Source of the DNA: Streptomyces sp. Tu6071
GTDB lineage: Bacteria > Actinomycetota > Actinomycetes > Streptomycetales > Streptomycetaceae
Length of the DNA: 64,000 bases
Assembly: GCF_000213055.1 (NCBI RefSeq)
Contig: NZ_CM001165.1
Location: forward strand, 7,247,445-7,311,444
Reading direction: 5' to 3'
The first letter of the stretch is position 1; the number at the start of each line of letters is the position of its first letter. Under the pieces are notes generated by a model, which did not search any database, was not told where the DNA came from, and saw only the letters and a list, made by a program, of their open reading frames with translations. Positions 7,721 through 15,118 of the stretch are shown piece by piece. The position numbers were made by a program, and so were the translations under genes.

Positions 7721-7855
7721 GGCGGACCTCCTCGAACGGATACGGGTACGACGCCCGCCGGGACCCTGACGGACCCCGCGCGGACCGGGGAATCGTGCGC
7801 GGAAGCGGGTGCGCCCCGCAAGCGGATTTCCCCGCCCGTCCCCCGTACGGGTGCC

Positions 7856-7861
7856 TAGGAT
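7856..7861 (+). promoter_or_regulatory. -10 hexamer TAGGAT for a leaderless phosphatase mRNA
   Basis: TAGGAT ends 8 nt before the GTG at 7870, with no ribosome binding site between them. This spacing puts the transcription start at or next to the start codon. A GTACGGGTGC decamer (7845-7854) lies directly upstream. Confidence 0.6.
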
Positions 7862-7869
7862 CAACGACC

Positions 7870-8658
7870 GTGGACAGACACCTCGCCTTCGACCGCCTGC
7901 ACAACTTCCGTGACCTGGGCGGCTACCGCGCCGCCGGGGGACACGTCACGCGGGGCCGCGTGCTCTACCGCTCCGACAACCTCGCCAAGCTCCACGAGCC
8001 CGCGGCCGTCGCCGACCGCGCGCGCTTCGACGCGCTCGGCATCCGCACCGTCGTCGACCTGCGCCACGGCTGGGAGATCGCCCGCACCGGCCGCGTCCCC
8101 GCGCGCGAGGGACTCGCCTTCCATCACCTCGGCATCGAGCACCGCGCCTGGGACCAGGCCGCCACCGGGCCGCTCCCCGACCCCTGGCGGTACCTCGCCG
8201 ACAAGCTCGGCGAGATCTTCGCGGACGGCGGCAAGGAGATCGCCCAGGTCATCGACGTCCTCGCGCACGCCGAGGGCCCCGCCGTCTTCCACTGCGCCTC
8301 CGGCAAGGACCGCACCGGGATCGTCGCCGCGCTCGTCCTCACCCTCCTCGGCGTCGACCGCGACACCGTCGCCGCCGACTTCGCCCTCACCGAGCACGCC
8401 ACCGCGGGGCTGCGCGCCGACTGGTCCGCGCGCAACGGGGGTCGCGCCCCCGGCTGGGAGCACTACGGACGCGCCCCCGAGGCCGTCGTCCGCCACCTCC
8501 TCGACGACCTGGACCGCGACCACGGCGGCGTCGCCGCCTACGTCGCGGCGCACGGCGTCCCGGGGACGACCGTCGCGGCCCTGCGCGCCCGCTTCCTCGT
8601 ACCCGCCCCGGAGCCCTCCCGCGCGCCCACCGAAGGGTCCGCCCGAGCGGACGGCTGA
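7870..8658 (+). CDS. Tyrosine-protein phosphatase family protein (Y_phosphatase3 type)
   Basis: A 262-residue soluble protein with the dual-specificity/tyrosine phosphatase signature HCASGKDRTG at about 141-150 (nucleophile Cys142, Arg148). The family N-terminal motif FRDLGGY is at about 13-19, and IRTVVDLR is near residue 60. Such enzymes hydrolyse phosphotyrosine or phosphoinositide-like substrates in the cytoplasm. The GTG start is chosen because TAGGAT lies 8 nt upstream, giving a leaderless transcript; the longer ATG reading from 7795 would precede that promoter. The C-terminal 20 residues are a disordered Pro/Ser tail. Substrate unknown. Confidence 0.88.
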   Translation: MDRHLAFDRLHNFRDLGGYRAAGGHVTRGRVLYRSDNLAKLHEPAAVADRARFDALGIRTVVDLRHGWEIARTGRVPAREGLAFHHLGIEHRAWDQAATGPLPDPWRYLADKLGEIFADGGKEIAQVIDVLAHAEGPAVFHCASGKDRTGIVAALVLTLLGVDRDTVAADFALTEHATAGLRADWSARNGGRAPGWEHYGRAPEAVVRHLLDDLDRDHGGVAAYVAAHGVPGTTVAALRARFLVPAPEPSRAPTEGSARADG

Positions 8659-8693
8659 ATATTTGTCCGGCACCCGCTCGGCAGGTTTGGGGT

Positions 8694-8727
8694 TTGACAT
8701 GCCGTCCGCGCGGTCACATCGAGTGCC
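8694..8727 (+). promoter_or_regulatory. Possible promoter with consensus -35 TTGACA
   Basis: TTGACA at 8694-8699 is a perfect -35 box and ACATCG sits about 17 bp downstream as a weak -10. No ribosome binding site precedes the ATG at 8728, so the transcript may be leaderless or nearly so. Confidence 0.45.
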
Positions 8728-9693
8728 ATGCCCCGTATCGGATACACCCTCATGACCGAACAGGCAGGCCCCCGCGAGCTGGTGGCGCACGCGGTCGGTG
8801 CCGAGGAGGCCGGATTCGACTTCTCCGTCATGTCCGACCACTACTTCCCCTGGCTGCGGGAACAGGGCCACGCGCCCTACGCCTGGAGCGTCCTCGGCGC
8901 CGTCGCGCAGGCCACCGAGCGCCTGCCGCTCATGACGTACGTGACCTGCCCGACCGTGCGCTACCACCCGGCGGTCATCGCCCAGAAGGCCGCGACCGTC
9001 CAGCTCCTGTCGCAGGGCCGCTTCCGTCTCGGCCTCGGCTCCGGCGAGAACCTCAACGAGCACGTCGTCGGGCGCGGCTGGCCGGCCGCGCGGGTCCGCA
9101 TCGAGATGCTGGAGGAGGCCGTCGGCATCATCCGCGCCCTGCTCGACGGCGAGACCGTCCACCACGACGGGAAGCACTTCAGCGTCCAGGACGCCAAGCT
9201 GTGGGACCTGCCCGAGACCGCCCCGCCGATCGGCGTCGCCGTCTCCGGACCCCGCTCCTGCGCCCTCGCCGGCCGCCTCGCCGACCTCGTCATCGCCACC
9301 GAGCCCAAGGCGAGACTCCTCGCCGACTTCGACCGTTTCGGCGGCACGGGCAAACCCCGCGTCGGCCAGCTCCCCGTCTCCTACGACCCCGACCGCGAGG
9401 CCGCGCTCACCCGCGCCCACGAGCAGTTCCGCTGGTCGCTCGGCCCCTGGCCGGTCAACGCCGAGCTTCCGGGCCCCGTCTCCTTCGACGGGGCCACGAG
9501 CAGCGTCACCCGTGAGGACGTCGCCGCCGCGATCCCGTGCGGCGACGACGTCGACGCCTTCGTCGAGGCGGTACGCGCCTACACCGACGCCGGCTTCGAC
9601 GAGATCGCCCTCGTCCAGGTCGGCGGCGCCCACCAGGAACCCTTCCTGCGCTGGGCACGCGAACGGCTCCTCCCGGCGCTGCGGAGCCTGTGA
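8728..9693 (+). CDS. LLM-class F420-dependent oxidoreductase (TIGR03557-like)
   Basis: A 321-residue luciferase-like TIM-barrel oxidoreductase. Family landmarks are IGYTLMTEQAGP at the start, the substrate/flavin-loop segment VMSDHYFPWL, TYVTCPTVRYHPAVIAQ and the cofactor segment RFRLGLGSGENLNEHVVG. This matches the F420-dependent glucose-6-phosphate-dehydrogenase-like subgroup abundant in actinobacteria. Cofactor use (F420) is inferred from the subgroup and the substrate is unknown. No signal peptide. It is convergent with the MgtC-like gene, with a shared hairpin between them. Confidence 0.88.
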   Translation: MPRIGYTLMTEQAGPRELVAHAVGAEEAGFDFSVMSDHYFPWLREQGHAPYAWSVLGAVAQATERLPLMTYVTCPTVRYHPAVIAQKAATVQLLSQGRFRLGLGSGENLNEHVVGRGWPAARVRIEMLEEAVGIIRALLDGETVHHDGKHFSVQDAKLWDLPETAPPIGVAVSGPRSCALAGRLADLVIATEPKARLLADFDRFGGTGKPRVGQLPVSYDPDREAALTRAHEQFRWSLGPWPVNAELPGPVSFDGATSSVTREDVAAAIPCGDDVDAFVEAVRAYTDAGFDEIALVQVGGAHQEPFLRWARERLLPALRSL

Positions 9694-9734
9694 GACGCGC
9701 GATCACTCACGGACCGGTACGGGTGCGCGGGCTC

Positions 9735-9785
9735 CGGTACGGGTGCGGTGCGCCGCCCGTCAGGGGCCGCCCCGCACCCGTACCG
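9735..9785. terminator. Bidirectional hairpin between convergent genes
   Basis: CGGTACGGGTGCGG (9735-9748) pairs perfectly with CCGCACCCGTACCG (9772-9785) across a 23-nt loop. It lies between the plus-strand oxidoreductase and the minus-strand MgtC-like gene. A second copy of GGTACGGGTGC just upstream (about 9717) could compete for the same right arm. Confidence 0.75.
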
Positions 9786-9789
9786 CCGC

Positions 9790-10560
9790 TCACTCGGCCG
9801 CCTCGGCGCGGTCCGACGTGACGTCGAGGACCCCGTCGAACTCCGAGAGCGAGGCGACGAGCGCGTACACGCTCCCCGCGCCCTCGACCTCCAGCCACAC
9901 CGCTCGCGCCCCCGTCTCCAGCTCCTCCTCCTCGGCGAGGGGGTCCTTCTTCCTGGAGGGCCGGCCGGGCCGCTCCACGCTCACCTGCACGACCCGGAAG
10001 CCCATGTCGGTGCACTCCTTGAGCACACGGGAGAGCACCCCGCTCCCCGAGCGGTAGCTCAGCGTCAGACCCGCCTGCTCGACCGAGGAGAGCGCGGGCA
10101 GCCACCGCGTGAGCCACGGGTAGCCCCACACGACGAGGAAGTGCACGAGCGTCGCCGCGAGCGCGAGCAGCGGCAGCCCGCCCCCGCAGGCCATCCCGAT
10201 CGCACACGTCAGCCACACGGTCGCCGCCGTCGTCAGCCCCCGTACCGCGTCCCGCCGTACGAAGATCAGACCGCCGCCGATGAACCCGATCCCCGAGACG
10301 ATCTGCGCCGCGACCCTCGACGGGTCGAAGGACACGTTCTCCAGCCCGAGGACCGCGTTGAAACCGTGCTGCGAGACCTCCATGAACAGGGCGCTGCCCA
10401 CCCCCACCAGCGTGTGGGTGCGCAGGCCCGCGCTCTTCTGCTGCACCGCCCGCTCGGCGCCGATGAGCGTCGAGAGCAGCAGCGCGAGACCGATCTCGGC
10501 GAACTGACGGGCACCCTGCCCGGCCGCCGGATCGAAGAGCGACATCGCCAGCGCCTGCAT
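9790..10560 (-). CDS. MgtC/SapB family membrane protein
   Basis: A 256-residue protein with an N-terminal membrane domain of about five helices. It carries the family motifs LIGAERAVQQKSAGLRTHTL and GIGFIGGGLIF, and a soluble ACT-like C-terminal domain (LSYRSGSGVLSRVLKECTDM onward). MgtC-like proteins modulate Mg2+/phosphate stress responses and membrane ATPase activity. A polar, acidic insert (SRKKDPLAEEEELETG) sits in the C-terminal domain. The ATG with AAGGAAGG upstream is chosen over an upstream start adding 26 Gly/Arg-rich residues. A TAGGCT hexamer (10651-10656, minus strand) and a CRP-type palindrome at 10671-10686 lie upstream. Confidence 0.9.
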   Translation of the reverse strand: MQALAMSLFDPAAGQGARQFAEIGLALLLSTLIGAERAVQQKSAGLRTHTLVGVGSALFMEVSQHGFNAVLGLENVSFDPSRVAAQIVSGIGFIGGGLIFVRRDAVRGLTTAATVWLTCAIGMACGGGLPLLALAATLVHFLVVWGYPWLTRWLPALSSVEQAGLTLSYRSGSGVLSRVLKECTDMGFRVVQVSVERPGRPSRKKDPLAEEEELETGARAVWLEVEGAGSVYALVASLSEFDGVLDVTSDRAEAAE

Positions 10561-10670
10561 CCGCCCACCTTCCTTCCGCGCACGGCCGCCCGCGCCGCGG
10601 CCTCCGCCCGGCACCGGCCCCGTACGCACTGTCGTCACCGGCCGCCGCCGAGCCTATCCACGCCCCACGC

Positions 10671-10686
10671 TGTGACCCCCCTCACA
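10671..10686. promoter_or_regulatory. Second perfect CRP-type palindrome TGTGA-N6-TCACA
   Basis: TGTGACCCCCCTCACA matches TGTGA-N6-TCACA exactly. It lies in the divergent region between the MgtC-like gene and the RsbW-like ATPase gene. It overlaps the expected -35 zone of the TAGGCT promoter on the minus strand and sits about 50 bp upstream of the start inferred for the plus-strand GGGTAT promoter. Confidence 0.65.
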
Positions 10687-10697
10687 CGCGGCGCCAT

Positions 10698-10722
10698 GTG
10701 TGCGGCCCCATGACCGGGGTAT
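10698..10722 (+). promoter_or_regulatory. Possible SigB-type promoter GTGT-N15-GGGTAT
   Basis: GTGT at 10698-10701 and GGGTAT at 10717-10722 are separated by 15 bp, matching the GNNT-N14-16-GGGTAY pattern of Streptomyces general-stress SigB-family promoters. It precedes an anti-sigma-like ATPase gene, a sensible target. Confidence 0.45.
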
Positions 10723-10784
10723 CCGGCGAGAGCCGGGCACAGCGACGCGTCCCGGAGGCACACGCGCACGGGGGGCTGGAGACC

Positions 10785-11276
10785 ATGAACGAGCACACGA
10801 CGACAACGCTTTATCCCGCGTCGGAGTACGCCTGCGTGGCGGACGGCGCCGAGGCCGCCGGGGACCCCGCGCCCACCCGGCCCCTGCACCACGTCGCGCA
10901 CTTCGACGGCACCCCCGGCAGCGTCGCCGCCGCGCGCGCCGTCACCACGCGCTTCCTCCACCGCCTCGGCGCCGAGTGGTGCGCACGCGTCCCCGAGCGC
11001 ACGACGGGGGACCTGCACCTCGTCGTCAGCGAACTCGCCACCAACGCCGAGCGCCACGCGGGCGGCTTCCACGCCCTCGAACTGACCGGCGACGCCACCC
11101 ACGTCGTCGTCACCGTCCACGACACGAGCCCCGTCGCGCCGACCTTCCTGCGGCCCGACCCGGCCCGCGTCGGCGGCCACGGGCTGGAGATCGTCCGCGC
11201 GCTCAGCCGCGAGGTCCGCATCGCCCGCACCCCCGGCGGCAAGTCCGTGGGCGCGGTCGTCGACCTGCCCCACTGA
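10785..11276 (+). CDS. RsbW/SpoIIAB-like ATP-binding regulatory protein
   Basis: A 163-residue single-domain HATPase_c protein. The N-box ELATNAERHA is at about 85-94. The G1 region is replaced by the short HDTSPVAPTF segment, and GGHGLEIVRALSREV forms the G2/lid region. There is no dimerisation or sensor domain, as in the large Streptomyces family of anti-sigma-like kinases that act with anti-sigma antagonists and PP2C phosphatases. No such partner is adjacent here. The ATG at 10785 follows CTGGAGACC; the longer reading from 10698 would overlap the candidate promoter and CRP region. Its target sigma factor is unknown. Confidence 0.85.
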   Translation: MNEHTTTTLYPASEYACVADGAEAAGDPAPTRPLHHVAHFDGTPGSVAAARAVTTRFLHRLGAEWCARVPERTTGDLHLVVSELATNAERHAGGFHALELTGDATHVVVTVHDTSPVAPTFLRPDPARVGGHGLEIVRALSREVRIARTPGGKSVGAVVDLPH

Positions 11277-11357
11277 GTCCGCGCCCCCCGGGGCCCGCCC
11301 CTTGGGCGCCGGATATCCTCCAGCGACACATCCGGCCGCCGGAAGGACCGCGCCCCT

Positions 11358-12185
11358 ATGACGCCCGAGGCGCTCGCCGCCCTGATGGCCGGTCACGCCC
11401 ACTCGCCGGCGGCCCAGGTCGCGCAGACCGCCCACCGCCTCGCGCTCGCCGCGCACTGGAAGCCGCGCCCCGGCGCCCGGCTCGTCGAGATCGGCTGCGG
11501 GCAGGGCGACACCACCGCCGTGCTCGCCGACCTGGTCGGCCTCACCGGGCACGTCCTCGCGACCGATCCCGGCCCGGCCGACTATGGCGCGCCCGTCACC
11601 CTCGGTGCCTCCCTGCGCCACCTCGCCGCGGGGCCGCTCGGCGACCGCGTCGAGCCCCGCCTCGGCCTCGACCTCGCGACCGCCCCGCCCGAGCCCGGCT
11701 TCGACGCCGTCGTCCTCGCCCACTGCTCCTGGTACGTGGCGGACGCCGCGACCCTGCGCCGCCTCCTGGAGCGCGCCCGGGACTGGGCGCCCGTCCTGCA
11801 CTTCGCCGAGTGGGACCCCGAACCGAGCGCCCCGGGACAGCTCGCCCACCTCCTCGCCGTCCGCCTCCAGGCCCACCTGGTCGCCACCGGGCTGCGCGGC
11901 GACGGCAACATCCGCACCCCGTTCTCGCGCCCCCAGATCCTCCGCCTCCTCGCGGAGACCGGCTGGCACGCGGGCCCCGCCGTCCCCGTCCCCACCGACG
12001 GCCTCCAGGACGCGGACTGGGAGATCGACGCGGCCCGGTACTGGCTCGAAGAGGCCCGCGCCCAGGGCGAAGTGCCGCCCCACGCCCTGGACCTGGCCGA
12101 GAGCGAGGCCGACGTCCTGGCGGCGTGCGCGCGCCCGCGGGGCAACGCGTGCCTCCCGGCGTGGACGGTGACGGCGACGGCCTGA
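11358..12185 (+). CDS. Class I SAM-dependent methyltransferase
   Basis: A 275-residue protein with the SAM-binding motif I RLVEIGCGQGDTTAVLADLV at about 39-58, motif II acidic loop VLATDPG and a motif IV-like DAVVLAHCSWYV. The C-terminal half (AQGEVPPHALDLAESEADVL) is helical. Substrate cannot be inferred; small-molecule methyltransferases of this type are numerous in Streptomyces. A GGAAGGACC lies upstream of the ATG. A strong hairpin at 12206-12234 ends the unit. Confidence 0.85.
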   Translation: MTPEALAALMAGHAHSPAAQVAQTAHRLALAAHWKPRPGARLVEIGCGQGDTTAVLADLVGLTGHVLATDPGPADYGAPVTLGASLRHLAAGPLGDRVEPRLGLDLATAPPEPGFDAVVLAHCSWYVADAATLRRLLERARDWAPVLHFAEWDPEPSAPGQLAHLLAVRLQAHLVATGLRGDGNIRTPFSRPQILRLLAETGWHAGPAVPVPTDGLQDADWEIDAARYWLEEARAQGEVPPHALDLAESEADVLAACARPRGNACLPAWTVTATA

Positions 12186-12205
12186 CAGGGGCCGGGCGAC
12201 CGAGC

Positions 12206-12234
12206 CGGACCGCGGCGGCCACCGCCGCAGTCCG
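12206..12234 (+). terminator. Hairpin terminator after the methyltransferase
   Basis: CGGACCGCGGCGG (12206-12218) and CCGCCGCAGTCCG (12222-12234) pair with one mismatch across a 3-nt loop, 20 bp after the stop codon. Confidence 0.7.
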
Positions 12235-12370
12235 GACGAGAGCACCGCGTTCCGCGCCCTCCGTGCGCCCCGCGCCCCCCGAACAGCCCGTGCTCAACCC
12301 CCGTCAGGCGGGTAGACGACCTCCAGGAGCGGGGGCGCGGGTCCTCGCGAGGGCGGGCAGGGAGCCTGGC

Positions 12371-12745
12371 ATGAGTGACGACACGCGGAACCTGCTGATC
12401 GTGCTCGCCGTGCTCGCCGCGGCCGTGCTCGCCTTCGCCCTCGTCCTCGCCGTCCGCCTCGTGCGCACCCGCAGGACGCTGCGCGCCGCCGGGCTGCCCG
12501 CCGGCAAGCGCTGGGTCTTCTGGGGCGCCCTGCTCTACCTCGTCCTCCCCACCGACCTCGTCCCCGACCCCGTCTACCTCGACGACATCGGCGTCCTCCT
12601 CCTCGCCCTGCGCTCCCTGCGGGCCGGGGAAACGGGAGCGGCCGTACGGCACGTGGCGGGACGGGCGACGCGGGTCACGGGCGGCGGGCACAAGGAGGTG
12701 GGGCGGGCGCCCGGGGCGGGTTATCCGCCCCGGCGCGGGCAGTGA
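12371..12745 (+). CDS. DUF1232 (YkvA-like) small membrane protein
   Basis: A 124-residue protein with an N-terminal membrane helix (LIVLAVLAAAVLAFALVLAV, about 8-27) and a basic linker. The DUF1232 core is WGALLYLVLPTDLVPDPVYL followed by DDIGVLLLALRSL. The conserved LP-DL-PD pattern is intact. The C-terminus is basic and disordered. The function of YkvA-like proteins is not established. The ATG is preceded by GGGAGCCTGGC. Confidence 0.82.
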   Translation: MSDDTRNLLIVLAVLAAAVLAFALVLAVRLVRTRRTLRAAGLPAGKRWVFWGALLYLVLPTDLVPDPVYLDDIGVLLLALRSLRAGETGAAVRHVAGRATRVTGGGHKEVGRAPGAGYPPRRGQ

Positions 12746-12808
12746 CGCCGCGCGCGGGGACGGCGGCGCAGAGCGCCCGGTGCTCCCGCCGCCCGCCCCG
12801 ACGCTGTC

Positions 12809-14026
12809 TCAGGCCGCCTCGCGTGCCGCCGCGGTGAGCAGCGCGGGCAGCCGCTCGGCGAGGTACTCGTACTCCTCGGGACGGTTGTAGACGTGCGCCG
12901 ACAGCCGCAGGAATCCGCGCCCGTCCCACGACGTGATCGAGACCTCGCAGCGCAGTTCCGCGGCGACACGCCGCTGGAGCGCCGCCGCCCGGTCCGGATC
13001 CGTCGCGAGGACGGGCGCGAGGGGTATCAGCCGCATCGCCAGGGCCTCGTTCACGGTGACCCCCGAGAGGTCGGCGTGCAGGGCCTCGGCGAGGAGCGCC
13101 TGCGCCGCCGTGACCGTGCGGTCCATCGTCGCGCGCGCCGCGTCCCAGCCGCCGCGCTCCGCGAAGAACGCGAGCGAGCCGGGCACCGCGAGCCACCCCG
13201 TGACGTCCTGCGTGCCCTGCTCGTCGAAGCGGTGCGGGTACGGGTTCGGGGCGCCCCACGAGTTCACGAGCGGCACCAGGTCCTGCGCCACGTCCTCGGC
13301 GGCGACGAGCGCCGCCGTGCCGCGCGGGCCGCACACCCACTTGTGCAGGTTGCCCGTCCAGTAGTCGGCGCCCGAGGCGTGCCCCAGCGGATCGGCGAGC
13401 AGTCCGGGAGCGTGAGCCCCGTCGACCAGGACCCGCGCCCCGGCCGCGTGCGCCTCGGCGACGATCTCCGGGAGCGGGAAGAGGCGGGCGGTCGGCGAGG
13501 TGATCTGGTCCACCACGACGAGTTCCACCGGCGCCCCGGACCCCAGCTCCCGCGCGAACAGCGACCTGATGTGCTCCGTGGACGCGTCGAGCGGCACGTG
13601 CACGGTGTCCACGACGGCGCCGTGCAGCGCGGCGACGCGGCGCGCGCCCATCGCGACCGCGCCGTACGTGTGGTCCGTCATGAGGATGCGCGCGCCGCGC
13701 GTGAAGCGCAGCGAGGCGAGGACCGTGCTCGCGCCCGCGCTCGCGTTCGGCACGAAGGCGAGCGAGTCGGGCGCGGTGCGCAGGAAGGCGGCGACCGCGG
13801 CGCGCGCCGCGGCGATCCGCCCCGTCAGCGTCCGCCACCACGCGTCGGGATTGCTCTCCATCTCGGCGCGCAGCGCGGCGAGCCGGTCGAGCACGGGGCG
13901 CGGCACGGTGCCGAAGGAACCGTGGTTGAGGTGGCGTACCTCCGGGTCGAGCGCGAAATCGGCGGGACCCGGGGCCCCCGTCGCCTCGCTGCCGCTGGTC
14001 CCCGGCTTCTGCGCCTGCGTCGTCAT
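12809..14026 (-). CDS. Class V aminotransferase, isopenicillin N epimerase-like
   Basis: A 405-residue PLP enzyme of fold type I. The opening HLNHGSFGTVPRPVLDRLAA is typical of the CefD-like group. VLVDGAHAPGLL holds the PLP-ring Asp and YWTGNLHKWVCGPRG holds the Schiff-base Lys. This group includes isopenicillin N epimerases and cysteine-desulfurase-like lyases, but no beta-lactam genes are nearby, so the reaction is open. The ATG follows AGGAAAGG. It lies downstream of a threonine dehydratase-like gene with a hairpin between them, so co-transcription is uncertain. Confidence 0.85.
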   Translation of the reverse strand: MTTQAQKPGTSGSEATGAPGPADFALDPEVRHLNHGSFGTVPRPVLDRLAALRAEMESNPDAWWRTLTGRIAAARAAVAAFLRTAPDSLAFVPNASAGASTVLASLRFTRGARILMTDHTYGAVAMGARRVAALHGAVVDTVHVPLDASTEHIRSLFARELGSGAPVELVVVDQITSPTARLFPLPEIVAEAHAAGARVLVDGAHAPGLLADPLGHASGADYWTGNLHKWVCGPRGTAALVAAEDVAQDLVPLVNSWGAPNPYPHRFDEQGTQDVTGWLAVPGSLAFFAERGGWDAARATMDRTVTAAQALLAEALHADLSGVTVNEALAMRLIPLAPVLATDPDRAAALQRRVAAELRCEVSITSWDGRGFLRLSAHVYNRPEEYEYLAERLPALLTAAAREAA

Positions 14027-14043
14027 CCCAAGCCTTTCCTCGG

Positions 14044-14071
14044 ACGCGGCGCGCCTCGTGGCACGCCGCGT
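14044..14071 (-). terminator. Hairpin between dehydratase and aminotransferase
   Basis: ACGCGGCG (14044-14051) and CGCCGCGT (14064-14071) form a perfect 8-bp stem. It lies downstream of the dehydratase stop and upstream of the aminotransferase ribosome binding site on the minus strand. Confidence 0.55.
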
Positions 14072-14079
14072 GTTCGAGG

Positions 14080-15075
14080 CTACGACGTGCGCGTTCCGGC
14101 GAGCAGCCCGGCGTACCTCTCCAGGTCGACGTTGCCGCCGGTCACCAGGACCCCGACCCGCTTGCCCCGCCACCGCTCCGCCTCCGCGTACAGCGCGGCG
14201 AGACCCAGCACGGCGGTCGGCTCGACGACGATCTTCAGGTACGTCGCGACGTCCCGCAGGCACGGCGCGAGGGCGTCGTCGGGGACCGCGAGGATGTCCG
14301 TCACCGCCTCCCTGACGAGGGGAAACGTCAGCTTGCCGAGCGCGAGGGTCTGCGCGCCGTCCGCGAGGGTGCGCGGCGGGTCGATCGTCACGATCTCGCC
14401 GCGCGCGAGCGACTGCCTGCCGTCGTCGCCCGCCTCGGGCTCCACGCCGAACAGCGCGCACCCCGGGGCGATCTCGCGCGCGACGAGCCCCGTGCCCGAG
14501 AGCAGCCCGCCCCCGCCGAGCGGCACGAACAGCGCGTCGAGCGGCCCTGTCTCCTCGATTAGCTCCAGGGCCGCCGTGCCCGCGCCCGCGATGATGTCGG
14601 GGTGGTCGAAGGGCGGCACGAAGACGAGTCCGCGCCGGGCGGCGAGGTCCGCCGCGATCGGCGCCGGGTCGCCCGCGTACCGGTCGTAGAGCACCACCTC
14701 GCCGCCGTAGCCCCGCGTCGCCGCGAGCTTGCTCTCCGGGGCGTCCTCGGGCATCACGATCGTCGCCTCGATGCCGAGCAGCCGCGCCGCGAGCGCGACC
14801 GCCTGCGCGTGGTTGCCCGAGGAGTACGCGACGACCCCCGCGGCCCGCTGGTCCGCGTCGAACCGGGACAGCGCGTGGTAGGCGCCCCGGAACTTGAAGG
14901 CGCCCATCCGCTGGAAGTTCTCGCACTTGAAGTGCACCTCCGCGCCTGTGCGCGCGTCGAGCAGCCGCGAGCGCAGCACCGGCGTGCGGTGCGCGACGCC
15001 CGCGAGGCGCGCGGCGGCGGCCACGACGTCCGGGTAGCGGGGGAGGGCGGCAGCGGGCACGGCGTCAGCGGTCAT
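14080..15075 (-). CDS. Threonine/serine dehydratase-like PLP enzyme
   Basis: A 331-residue fold-type II PLP enzyme. The Schiff-base Lys is in the motif FQRMGAFKFRGAYHAL (about residue 62), the substrate loop is YSSGNHAQAVALAA, and the phosphate-binding glycine loop is VPLGGGGLLSGTG. The length equals the short catabolic threonine dehydratase / threo-3-hydroxyaspartate lyase group and lacks the C-terminal regulatory ACT domain of biosynthetic IlvA. It would deaminate threonine, serine or a hydroxyaspartate. TAGGCT lies 7 nt before the ATG with no ribosome binding site, indicating a leaderless mRNA. Confidence 0.88.
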   Translation of the reverse strand: MTADAVPAAALPRYPDVVAAAARLAGVAHRTPVLRSRLLDARTGAEVHFKCENFQRMGAFKFRGAYHALSRFDADQRAAGVVAYSSGNHAQAVALAARLLGIEATIVMPEDAPESKLAATRGYGGEVVLYDRYAGDPAPIAADLAARRGLVFVPPFDHPDIIAGAGTAALELIEETGPLDALFVPLGGGGLLSGTGLVAREIAPGCALFGVEPEAGDDGRQSLARGEIVTIDPPRTLADGAQTLALGKLTFPLVREAVTDILAVPDDALAPCLRDVATYLKIVVEPTAVLGLAALYAEAERWRGKRVGVLVTGGNVDLERYAGLLAGTRTS

Positions 15076-15082
15076 GCGCGCG

Positions 15083-15088
15083 AGCCTA
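15083..15088 (-). promoter_or_regulatory. -10 hexamer TAGGCT, leaderless dehydratase mRNA
   Basis: On the minus strand TAGGCT is followed by seven bases and then the ATG at 15075. It sits between the murJ terminator hairpin and the gene, so the dehydratase has its own promoter. Confidence 0.6.
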
Positions 15089-15094
15089 GGACAC

Positions 15095-15118
15095 GCCCGG
15101 GGCGGCCCGGCCCCGGGC
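15095..15118 (-). terminator. Terminator of murJ
   Basis: GCCCGGGGC (15095-15103) and GCCCCGGGC (15110-15118) form a perfect 9-bp stem directly at the end of the minus-strand murJ gene. Confidence 0.7.
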
